This document shows positions 1 through 6,619 of a stretch of 39,372 nt of DNA, in pieces (the first letter of the stretch is position 1; each line of letters opens with the position of its first letter). The translations under genes and the position numbers were made by a program. This DNA comes from DUPQ01 sp964563155. Lineage in GTDB: Bacteria > Bacillota > Clostridia > DUPQ01. Under the pieces are notes generated by a model. It made no database searches and was not told the origin of the DNA. It was given only the letters and a program-made list of their open reading frames with translations. Location of the stretch: contig CAZLVL010000020.1 of assembly GCA_964563155.1 (NCBI GenBank), positions 1-39,372 on the forward strand, read 5' to 3'.

Positions 1-77
1 AATCTTGCATTTATGTTATTGTATTAATACTGGAATTTACTTTTGCAATTTACCAAAGAAAGTTGAGGGGTGAATAT

Positions 78-1037
78 ATGTTGTATCCAATGAAATTTGA
101 ACCTGTTTTTAAAGATTATCTCTGGGGAGGAAATGAACTAGAAAGATTTAATAAGTTTTCAGATGCATCTGTTATTGCAGAAAGCTGGGAAGTTTCTGCC
201 AATAGAGATGGTATGAGCATTATCTCCAATGGAGAGTTAAAGGGCTCTAGTTTGGAAGATGTTTTTAAGTGGTTTCCTAAGGATTTGTGTGGCATAGGGT
301 CACATAAACAATTTCCTTTGTTGATAAAATTTATAGATGCTAAGTTACCTTTATCTGTACAAGTACATCCAGATGACACTTATGCCTTTCAATATGAAGG
401 TGGTTCTTTAGGTAAAAGTGAAATGTGGTACATAGTAGATGCAAAACCTGGAGCCAGGTTGGTTTATGGTCTTAAAGAGGGAGTTAGTAAGGAGGATTTT
501 TCTAAAGCAGTGGAAGAAGGAAAAATCTCAGATACCCTAAATTATGTTGAAGTAAAAAAAGGTGATTGGATAAACATACCAGCAGGTTTAGTTCATGCTA
601 TTGGTGAGGGGATAATTGTGCTTGAGATTCAACAAAATTCCAATATCACCTACAGGGTTTATGACTATGATAGAAAGGATGCTCATGGAAATACTAGAGA
701 GCTTCATATAGATAAGGCTATGGATGTTATAGATTTTGATGGGGATAGCATACCTATAAGTCAGTTTGTAAAGTTCTCTTCTAAAAACTATCTTGAATAC
801 AACAAGTATTTTGCTGTTGAAGTGGTGGAAAGTAAAGATTCATATACAACTGATACTGATTTAGCTTCTTTTCATACCTATACTGTTTTAGAAGGATCTT
901 TTGAGGTGGAAGGGGTCTTAGTGGAAAAGGGAGAAACAGTGCTAATTCCAGCCTCTATGGAAGAATATACATTAAGAGGAAGCTTTTTTGCTATAAAAAG
1001 TTTTGTTCCAGACATAACAAGAAGGTTTGTCTGTTAA
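78..1037 (+). CDS. manA: Mannose-6-phosphate isomerase, class I (short type)
   Basis: Interconverts mannose-6-phosphate and fructose-6-phosphate in the cytoplasm, using one zinc ion. At 319 aa it is the short class I cupin form. The zinc ligands are visible: QVHPDD near residues 95-100, a glutamate in GKSEMWYI (about residue 115), and GLVHAIG near residue 170. The C-terminal third is a second cupin-like beta barrel. An in-frame TTG lies at 63, but the run GAGGGGTG at 65-72 is the ribosome binding site for the ATG at 78, so the later start is preferred. The gene is followed by palindromes rather than a clear terminator, and rpsF has its own promoter, so it appears to be monocistronic or the last gene of an operon entering from the left. 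Confidence 0.93.
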   Translation: MLYPMKFEPVFKDYLWGGNELERFNKFSDASVIAESWEVSANRDGMSIISNGELKGSSLEDVFKWFPKDLCGIGSHKQFPLLIKFIDAKLPLSVQVHPDDTYAFQYEGGSLGKSEMWYIVDAKPGARLVYGLKEGVSKEDFSKAVEEGKISDTLNYVEVKKGDWINIPAGLVHAIGEGIIVLEIQQNSNITYRVYDYDRKDAHGNTRELHIDKAMDVIDFDGDSIPISQFVKFSSKNYLEYNKYFAVEVVESKDSYTTDTDLASFHTYTVLEGSFEVEGVLVEKGETVLIPASMEEYTLRGSFFAIKSFVPDITRRFVC

Positions 1038-1104
1038 TTAATACCAAAAACCATGATATTCTCTATTTCTCAAGAGAAAGGGGGATTTTCGTGGAAAATT
1101 GAAC

Positions 1105-1133
1105 TTGAATATGATATTTTTATGTAGTAAAAT
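1105..1133 (+). promoter_or_regulatory. Sigma-A promoter of rpsF-ssb-rpsR
   Basis: TTGAAT (1105-1110) and TAAAAT (1128-1133) are separated by 17 bases. Transcription would start near 1140, giving an rpsF leader of about 54 nucleotides. Confidence 0.65.
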
Positions 1134-1151
1134 ACAACAGCATTGATCCTT

Positions 1152-1168
1152 GCCCCTTCGGAGGGGGC
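1152..1168 (+). promoter_or_regulatory. GC-rich hairpin in the rpsF leader
   Basis: GCCCC at 1152-1156 pairs with GGGGC at 1164-1168, extended by U-G and U-A pairs around a small loop. In this AT-rich region it is conspicuous, and it lies 13 bases before the AGGAGG of rpsF. CCTT at 1148-1151 could also pair with AAGG in the Shine-Dalgarno region. Many bacteria control rpsF through an S6:S18-binding leader hairpin, and this could be that element, but I do not see the characteristic bulged CCG, so the assignment is tentative. Confidence 0.4.
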
Positions 1169-1193
1169 CATTAGACCAGAAGGAGGTAGAAAG

Positions 1194-1475
1194 ATGAACC
1201 AATACGAGACAATTTTTATTATTGATTCTACATTGGAAGATGAAGTTCAAAAGAGCATAATTGAAAAACTAATCGGTCAAATGACTGATAATGGCTGTCA
1301 AATTGATGAAGTTGATGAATGGGGAAAGAAAAAACTAGCTTATCCTATTGACTTTAAGACTGATGGCTATTTTGTTTTAGTTACTTTTAAAGCTCAACCA
1401 GACTTTATTTCCGAACTTGAAAGATTGTACAGAATCACTGAAGGCGTCTTAAAAGGCCAAACAATCAGACTATAG
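1194..1475 (+). CDS. rpsF: 30S ribosomal protein S6
   Basis: Small-subunit protein that pairs with S18 on the platform of the 30S subunit. The protein (93 aa, normal length) begins MNQYETIFIIDS and contains the conserved WGKKKLAYPI segment near residue 43. The reading frame is open upstream to 1143, but AGGAGG at 1181-1186 sets the start at the ATG at 1194. It is the first gene of the conserved rpsF-ssb-rpsR operon, with ssb 9 bases downstream behind its own AGGAGG. Confidence 0.97.
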   Translation: MNQYETIFIIDSTLEDEVQKSIIEKLIGQMTDNGCQIDEVDEWGKKKLAYPIDFKTDGYFVLVTFKAQPDFISELERLYRITEGVLKGQTIRL

Positions 1476-1484
1476 GAGGAGACT

Positions 1485-1898
1485 ATGAATAAAGTCATGT
1501 TATTAGGAAGACTTACAAAAGATCCCGAGATAAGAACAACAGCTACCGGTACATCTGTTGCGTCATTTTCTTTAGCAGTAAACAGAAGGTTTGCTTCAAA
1601 AGATTCACCGCAACAGGCTGATTTTTTTAATATTACAGCATGGCAGCATCAAGCTGAATTTGTTAATACATATTATAGAAAAGGATTACAGGTTGTAGTT
1701 ATAGGTAGACTGCAAAATAGAAGCTGGGAAGGACAAGATGGCATTAAAAGATATGCTACTGATGTCGTCTTAGAAGAAACATATTTTGCAGACGGCAGAA
1801 AAGATTCACAAGGCAATGACCAAGGAAGGACCGATGCAGGAAATGATGTGGACTTTACCCACGTTGATATTTCCGAAGATGATACATTGCCATTTTAA
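1485..1898 (+). CDS. ssb: Single-stranded DNA-binding protein
   Basis: Coats single-stranded DNA in replication, recombination and repair. The 137-aa protein has the N-terminal OB fold (MNKVMLLGRLTKDPEIR, then SFSLAVNRRF and ITAWQHQAEF), a short acidic linker, and the DDTLPF tip that recruits partner proteins. It lies between rpsF and rpsR as in most Firmicutes, with AGGAGG just upstream. A 14-base perfect palindrome (AATTTGATCAAATT, 1897-1910) begins at its stop codon and precedes the rpsR ribosome binding site. Confidence 0.97.
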   Translation: MNKVMLLGRLTKDPEIRTTATGTSVASFSLAVNRRFASKDSPQQADFFNITAWQHQAEFVNTYYRKGLQVVVIGRLQNRSWEGQDGIKRYATDVVLEETYFADGRKDSQGNDQGRTDAGNDVDFTHVDISEDDTLPF

Positions 1899-1927
1899 TT
1901 TGATCAAATTGAAAGGAGCGACTGATA

Positions 1928-2185
1928 ATGGATCGCATGGATAAAGACGATAGAAAAGATTTCAAATACAGAAGGCCAAGAAAAAAAGTTTGCCAATTCT
2001 GTGCGGATAAAAGCGATAGTATTGATTATAAAGATATTAACACTTTGAAAAAATACATTTCCGAAAGAGGGAAAATTCTTCCTAGAAGAGTTACTGGTAC
2101 CTGTTCTATGCATCAAAGAGAACTTACCACATCCATCAAACGCGCAAGACAAATTGCACTTTTGCCTTACGTAGCAGATAAATAA
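1928..2185 (+). CDS. rpsR: 30S ribosomal protein S18 (zinc-ribbon form)
   Basis: Partner of S6 on the 30S platform, 85 aa. The core (INTLKKYISERGKILPRR, then HQRELTTSIKRARQIALLPY) is typical. The N-terminal part keeps CQFC near residue 22, and TCSMH follows the core, so this looks like the metal-binding (C+) variant. AAAGGAG at 1912-1918 is the ribosome binding site. It is the last gene of the operon and is followed at once by a strong terminator. Confidence 0.97.
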   Translation: MDRMDKDDRKDFKYRRPRKKVCQFCADKSDSIDYKDINTLKKYISERGKILPRRVTGTCSMHQRELTTSIKRARQIALLPYVADK

Positions 2186-2187
2186 AT

Positions 2188-2209
2188 AAGAGCGAAAGCT
2201 CTTTTTTTG
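2188..2209 (+). terminator. Intrinsic terminator of rpsF-ssb-rpsR
   Basis: AAGAGC, a GAAA tetraloop and GCTCTT, followed by a run of T. It starts 3 bases after the rpsR stop codon and abuts the rpsO promoter. Confidence 0.92.
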
Positions 2210-2210
2210 T

Positions 2211-2239
2211 TTGACACTAAAGGTGTATAATGTTAATAT
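2211..2239 (+). promoter_or_regulatory. Sigma-A promoter of rpsO
   Basis: TTGACA (2211-2216) and TAATAT (2234-2239) are 17 bases apart. The start near 2246 leaves a leader of about 75 nucleotides before rpsO. S15 autoregulates through its leader in several bacteria, but I cannot match a known S15-binding fold here. Confidence 0.75.
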
Positions 2240-2320
2240 ACCCAAGGACCCTTAGGCAACGTTTATGGACACTCCGACCTTATACTTTGCTTATGGTGAT
2301 ATATTAAAAGGAGAAAAACT

Positions 2321-2584
2321 ATGGAAAAAGACAAAAAGACAGACATTATTTCAAAATTTAGATTGCATGAAGGAGATACAGGATCACCTGAGGTGCAAAT
2401 CGCAATTTTGACAGAAAGAATTAACCACCTTAATGAACATTTAAAATCTCATAAGAAAGACCACCACTCAAGAAGAGGACTTCTAAAAATGGTTGGTAAA
2501 AGAAGAGGATTACTTAACTATCTTATGAAGGAAGACATTGAAAGATATCGTAATATTATTAAGGAATTAAATTTAAGAAAATAG
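2321..2584 (+). CDS. rpsO: 30S ribosomal protein S15
   Basis: Primary 16S rRNA-binding protein of the 30S platform, 87 aa (usual length 88-89). It shows the family motifs GDTGSPEVQIAILTERI, HKKDHHSRRGLLKMVGKRR and LLNYL. The ribosome binding site AAAGGAG lies just upstream of the ATG. It precedes pnp, the most conserved neighbour of rpsO in bacteria; a terminator-like hairpin and a structured leader separate the two. Confidence 0.97.
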   Translation: MEKDKKTDIISKFRLHEGDTGSPEVQIAILTERINHLNEHLKSHKKDHHSRRGLLKMVGKRRGLLNYLMKEDIERYRNIIKELNLRK

Positions 2585-2585
2585 G

Positions 2586-2614
2586 ACAAATACGGCGATT
2601 TTCGCCGTTTTGTA
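2586..2614 (+). terminator. Terminator-like hairpin between rpsO and pnp
   Basis: ACGGCGA and TCGCCGT pair around a TTT loop, and the stem extends outward through ACAAA and TTTGT. The T run is short (TTTTGTATAT), so it may end only part of the rpsO transcripts and let the rest continue into pnp. Confidence 0.65.
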
Positions 2615-2619
2615 TATAT

Positions 2620-2704
2620 CCGGCGGTATTTCCTTAAAAACCGAGATTAAAGTCCGAAAGCGTAACGGGTTTTAATATCTGTTTTTCAAGTGGAATATCT
2701 CCGG
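2620..2704 (+). promoter_or_regulatory. Structured RNA leader of pnp (candidate cis-regulatory RNA)
   Basis: Within these 85 bases the two ends pair: CCGG at 2620-2623 with CCGG at 2701-2704, extended by GG, TATT and CC against GGAATA and CT with small bulges. Inside, AAAAAC pairs with GTTTTT, AGAT with ATCT and TAAA with TTTA, leading to a small apical stem (CCG/CGG). The element ends 9 bases before the pnp Shine-Dalgarno sequence. I recognise no known riboswitch class. Autoregulation of pnp through its leader is established in enterobacteria, so a similar role is possible. Confidence 0.55.
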
Positions 2705-2725
2705 CAAAGTTAAAGGAGATAAAAA

Positions 2726-4825
2726 ATGTACGAACAACACAAAAAACACGTAATCACTTATGCAGGAAAAGAGATGCTTATTGAAACTGGTAAATTTGCC
2801 CAATTAGCTAATGGTTCTTGCATGGTAAGATATGGTGACACAGTGGTATTATCCACGGTTACCGCATCAAAAGACCCTAGACCTGGAATAGACTTTTTTC
2901 CTCTTAGTATAGACTATGAAGAAAAGATGTATTCAGTAGGTAAAATTCCTGGAAGCAGAAACAGAAGAGAAGGCAGACCATCAGATGCAGCTATATTAGT
3001 ATCTAGATTGATTGACCGTCCAATGAGACCACTTTTTCCTGATGATATGAGAAATGATGTGGTCATTGTCTGTACCGCACTTTCAGTAGAACAAGACAAC
3101 CAACCACAATTAGCTGCCATGATTGGCGCTTCTTTAGCAACAGCTATTTCTGATGTTCCTTTTAATGGACCAGTAGCTGCAGTTGCAGTAGGCTTAGTTG
3201 ATGGCAAAATTGTACTAAACCCAGATTCAGAACAAAGATTAAATTCTCATATGTATGTTACTGTTGCTGGAACCAAAGAAAAGATTTGTATGATTGAAGC
3301 TGAAGCTAAGCAGGTTCCTGATGATTTAATGTTTGAAGCTATTATGACAGCTCATGAAGAAATCAAAAAGGTTTGTATGCAAATAGAAGATATTGCTAAA
3401 GAAATTGGTAAGGAAAAGTTTTCTTATGAATCTTCAGCAGTACCCAATGAAGTATATCTAGAAATTGAAAAAGCAGCTTATGAGCAAATGAAAACAGCTG
3501 TTTTAGCAGTGGATAAAAGAGATAGAGATGAAAAGTTAAGTGTACTTAAGGCTGAACTTGATAATAAGTTTGGTGAAAAGTATGAAGATCACCCTAGTTA
3601 CATTCCTGATGCCATTGACATACTTGAAAGAAAAGTAGTTAGAGCTTATCTGCTTAAAGACAAAAAAAGAGTTGATGGTAGAAGATTAGATGAAATCAGA
3701 CCTCTTTACAGTGAAGTAGCAGTTATGCCAAGAACTCACGGTTCAGGTCTTTTCCAAAGAGGACAAACTCAGGTTTTAACCACAGTTACCTTAGGTGGAA
3801 TGAGAGATGTATTACCCTTAGAAATTTTAGATGAAAATGAAACTGAAGATAGATACATCCATCACTATAATTTCCCATCCTATTCAGTAGGTGAAGCAAG
3901 ACCTTCAAGAGGTCCTGGAAGAAGAGAAATTGGTCATGGAGCTTTAGCTCAAAAAGCCTTAGAAGGAGTTATGCCTTCAGAAGAGGACTTCCCATATGCA
4001 ATTAGGGTAGTTTCAGATGTTCTAATGTCCAATGGTTCTACTAGCCAAGGAGCTGTATGTGGAAGCACCCTAGCTCTTATGGATGCAGGCGTTCCCATTT
4101 TGGCACCAGTTGCAGGAATTTCCTGTGGTCTAGTTACAGATGAAGAAGGAAGCGATGACTATGAAATGATGATAGACATTCAAGGAATTGAAGACTTCTT
4201 TGGAGATATGGACTTTAAAGTAGCTGGAAGCCATCAAGGAATCACAGCTATTCAAGTAGACATTAAGACCGACGGATTAAGCCCTGAAGTTATTAAAAAA
4301 GCTTTTGACATTACTAGAAAAGGTAGAATACACATTTTAGATGAAGTTATGTTGAAGGTAATTGATAAACCCAGAAAAGAATTGTCACCTTATGCACCAA
4401 AGATTATTTCCATGACCATTAACCCAGAAAAGATTAAAGATGTTATTGGTTCAGGTGGTAAGGTTATAAATAGGATTATTGATATGACCGGAGTTAAGAT
4501 TGATATTAATGATGATGGTACTGTTCATATTTTAACCTTAGACCAAGAGTCTGGAGATAAGGCTGTATCCATTATTAATGGTATAGTAAATGATTTAGAA
4601 CCAGGCATGATTTTTGAAGATGCAGTGGTAACCAGATTAATGGACTTTGGAGCCTTTGTTGAACTAGTGCCTGGTAAAGAAGGTCTAGTACACATCTCTC
4701 AAATAGCCAAAGAGAGGGTTGAAAAGGTAAGCGATGTCCTATCGGTAGGAGATCTAATAAACGTTAAAGTAGTTGAAATAGACAGGCAAGGAAGGGTTAA
4801 CCTTTCTAGAAAAGCCTTGTTATAA
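2726..4825 (+). CDS. pnp: Polyribonucleotide nucleotidyltransferase (PNPase)
   Basis: Phosphorolytic 3'-to-5' exoribonuclease that turns over mRNA as a trimer. The 699-aa protein has the full order: RNase PH domain 1 (SRNRREGRPSDAAILVSRLIDRP region), a helical linker, RNase PH domain 2 with HHYNFPSYSVGEARP and GPGRREIGHGALA, a KH domain with the GSGG loop, and a C-terminal S1 domain (LMDFGAFVELVPGKEGLVHISQ). The catalytic-site aspartates around DIQGIEDFFGDMDFK are kept. AAAGGAG is the ribosome binding site. It lies downstream of rpsO with a structured leader and is followed by a strong terminator. Confidence 0.98.
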   Translation: MYEQHKKHVITYAGKEMLIETGKFAQLANGSCMVRYGDTVVLSTVTASKDPRPGIDFFPLSIDYEEKMYSVGKIPGSRNRREGRPSDAAILVSRLIDRPMRPLFPDDMRNDVVIVCTALSVEQDNQPQLAAMIGASLATAISDVPFNGPVAAVAVGLVDGKIVLNPDSEQRLNSHMYVTVAGTKEKICMIEAEAKQVPDDLMFEAIMTAHEEIKKVCMQIEDIAKEIGKEKFSYESSAVPNEVYLEIEKAAYEQMKTAVLAVDKRDRDEKLSVLKAELDNKFGEKYEDHPSYIPDAIDILERKVVRAYLLKDKKRVDGRRLDEIRPLYSEVAVMPRTHGSGLFQRGQTQVLTTVTLGGMRDVLPLEILDENETEDRYIHHYNFPSYSVGEARPSRGPGRREIGHGALAQKALEGVMPSEEDFPYAIRVVSDVLMSNGSTSQGAVCGSTLALMDAGVPILAPVAGISCGLVTDEEGSDDYEMMIDIQGIEDFFGDMDFKVAGSHQGITAIQVDIKTDGLSPEVIKKAFDITRKGRIHILDEVMLKVIDKPRKELSPYAPKIISMTINPEKIKDVIGSGGKVINRIIDMTGVKIDINDDGTVHILTLDQESGDKAVSIINGIVNDLEPGMIFEDAVVTRLMDFGAFVELVPGKEGLVHISQIAKERVEKVSDVLSVGDLINVKVVEIDRQGRVNLSRKALL

Positions 4826-4832
4826 ACCAATA

Positions 4833-4854
4833 CCCGGTTTTTCCGGGTTTTTTT
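4833..4854 (+). terminator. Intrinsic terminator of pnp, abutting the next start codon
   Basis: CCCGG and CCGGG pair around a TTTTT loop and are followed by seven T. The T run ends at 4854, only 4 bases before the ATG of the M16 protease gene. Confidence 0.85.
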
Positions 4855-4858
4855 AAAT

Positions 4859-6109
4859 ATGCTAGAAGTAAGATATCTTTCCAATAAGATGCCGGTGGTC
4901 TTGGAACAAACTCCATCGGACAACATAATAAGTATAGGAATATTTGTAAAAGCGGGAAGCAATTATGAGACTTTATCCACTAGAGGTATGTCTCATTTTG
5001 TTGAACATATGCTTTTTAAAGGTACAACAAGTAAAAGCGCAAAGGATATTGCAATCATATCTGATAGGATTGGAGGCATGCTAAATGCCTACACAGGAAA
5101 GGATATGACCTGCTTTTACATCAAAACCACCTCTGACAACCTATCTATTGCTTTAGAGCTAATGGCAGATATGGTTTTAAATTCAGAAATGGATCCTTTT
5201 CAAATTGAAAATGAAAAAAAGGTAATAATTGAAGAGATAGCCATGTATGAAGACTCACATGAGGATTATGTCCATGAAAAACTAGAAGAAAAGGTCTGGG
5301 AGGGCAATAGCTTAGCCTTTCCAATACTGGGTCTTTATGAGACTGTATCTAGTTTTAATGAAGCTTCTTTAAAAGACTTCATAAATGAATTTTATCTTTC
5401 TCAAAATACTGTTATTTCTGTTTCAGGCTCCTTTGAGACTCATTCAATCCTCTACCTCTTAGAGCACTTTTTTGCTAATTACAAGACAGGTGTTAGCTTA
5501 AAGACACAAAATCAAGAGATGGCAACCTTTAAGCCCATAACAAGTGTTAAAAGAAGAAAGGCAGAACAAGCCTATCTGTCCATGGCTTTTGAAGGAGCCC
5601 TATATGATAGCGAGGATAGATATCCATATGCTCTTTTGTCTGGAGCCTTAGGCCAAAGTATGTCATCTAGACTATTTCAAGTTATTAGAGAAGAAAAAGC
5701 CCTAGTTTACAACATAGGTTCAACCAATGAGTTTTATCAAACAGGGGGTATCTTCAATATTTATGCTGGATCTTCTCCTGAGAAATATGAGGAGATGATA
5801 GATAGTATTGGAGAAATAATTATGGATGTATATACCAAGGGCTTAAGTATAGAAGAAATACAAAGAAGTAAAGACCAAATTTTGTGTAGTATGCTTTTGG
5901 GTATGGAAACAACCGACTCCATAATGATGTCCAACGGTCGAAATATGCTTTTAAGGGGTAGGCCTTTAACCAGAAAAGAAGCTATAGAAAGGGTTGAAAA
6001 GACTACCAAAGAAGATGTGGACCGTATTGTTAAAAAGTATTTAGATTGGGATAAAAAAGCAGTTTCTGCCATTAGGCCCTATGCAAAGAAAAAGAAAACT
6101 AAAGTATAA
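4859..6109 (+). CDS. M16 family zinc metalloprotease (pitrilysin/processing-peptidase type)
   Basis: Zinc-dependent protease of the MlpA/YmxG group that commonly lies downstream of pnp. The 416-aa protein carries the inverted zinc motif HFVEH at residues 46-50 with the distal glutamate in EKKVIIEEIAMYED (about residues 120-133), and a second M16 half with the typical RLFQVIREEKALVYN segment. No signal peptide or membrane segment is visible, so it is probably cytoplasmic. The N-terminus (VRYLSNKMPVVLE) aligns with the usual family start, supporting the ATG at 4859 over the ATG at 4889. Neither start has a Shine-Dalgarno sequence, because the pnp terminator occupies that place. The 3' end overlaps the opposite gene by 11 bases. 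Confidence 0.9.
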   Translation: MLEVRYLSNKMPVVLEQTPSDNIISIGIFVKAGSNYETLSTRGMSHFVEHMLFKGTTSKSAKDIAIISDRIGGMLNAYTGKDMTCFYIKTTSDNLSIALELMADMVLNSEMDPFQIENEKKVIIEEIAMYEDSHEDYVHEKLEEKVWEGNSLAFPILGLYETVSSFNEASLKDFINEFYLSQNTVISVSGSFETHSILYLLEHFFANYKTGVSLKTQNQEMATFKPITSVKRRKAEQAYLSMAFEGALYDSEDRYPYALLSGALGQSMSSRLFQVIREEKALVYNIGSTNEFYQTGGIFNIYAGSSPEKYEEMIDSIGEIIMDVYTKGLSIEEIQRSKDQILCSMLLGMETTDSIMMSNGRNMLLRGRPLTRKEAIERVEKTTKEDVDRIVKKYLDWDKKAVSAIRPYAKKKKTKV

Positions 6110-6410
6110 TATCCTTTAGCACGTCAGTAACCGCTACAGCTGTGACCTTGTTATCTGCTAGTTTATCTAGCAAATACAGGGCTTCTTTTTTGTTTTCTGT
6201 TAAATCATTTGCATAAACTTCTTCTAAGTTAGACTCTAAAGACTGGTTCTTTGTGGTAACCTTTATTCCATATTGAGCACATTGATCTTTAATATTAAAT
6301 TCTTCTAACAAAAAGTATTCCAGTTGGAGTAAGTCCTTGTCTTCAGTCCTTAAAGATGCTTTTCTTTTTAAAAGGCAGTTTGTAGGGGGTCTTAAAATGT
6401 ATGATGCCAT
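6099..6410 (-). CDS. Small DUF6514-like protein
   Basis: A 103-aa protein of unknown function. The C-terminal part (ENKKEALYLLDKLADNKVTAVAVTDVLKDIIL) resembles the end of the clostridial DUF6514 family, where a conserved tail following a YGI(K/E)V strand is typical; the assignment is from memory of the family. No signal peptide, membrane segment or cysteine cluster stands out. It lies tail to tail with the M16 protease gene, overlapping it by 11 bases. Its ATG has no Shine-Dalgarno sequence of its own. The nearest AAGGAG belongs to an 8-codon reading frame that ends 2 bases before this ATG, suggesting translation by re-initiation. Confidence 0.65.
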   Translation of the reverse strand: MASYILRPPTNCLLKRKASLRTEDKDLLQLEYFLLEEFNIKDQCAQYGIKVTTKNQSLESNLEEVYANDLTENKKEALYLLDKLADNKVTAVAVTDVLKDIIL

Positions 6411-6412
6411 AT

Positions 6413-6439
6413 TTATCTGTATGATTTGTAGATACTCAT
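6413..6439 (-). CDS. Possible 8-residue leader peptide
   Basis: On the minus strand AAAAAGGAGAAGT is followed by ATG and seven more codons (M-S-I-Y-K-S-Y-R), then TAA. The stop lies 2 bases before the ATG of the DUF6514-like gene. Spacing from GGAG to the ATG is 4 bases, slightly short. It may act only to load ribosomes for the downstream gene. Confidence 0.35.
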   Translation of the reverse strand: MSIYKSYR

Positions 6440-6619
6440 ACTTCTCCTTTTTCCTACATTTTAAAAAGATTATCTGTATTAATTAAGAGACAAAGCAAAA
6501 TCTGTTATTTGTTGAAAATAATATAAATATGGAAAAGAAAAAGAAAAAGTAAAAAGAAAAACAATAAATAAAAAAGGAATAAGGCCTTTGGTGTCGTATA
6601 TAACTAATAGGAGGAATAG

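Noticed and set aside
63..77. In-frame TTG start extending manA by 5 residues
   Set aside because: It overlaps the ribosome binding site GAGGGGTG that serves the ATG at 78.
1066..1099. Palindrome TTTCTCAAGAGAAA and dyad ATTTTC/GAAAAT after manA as a terminator
   Set aside because: Neither is followed by a T run and both are weak AT-rich stems; I could not defend a terminator call.
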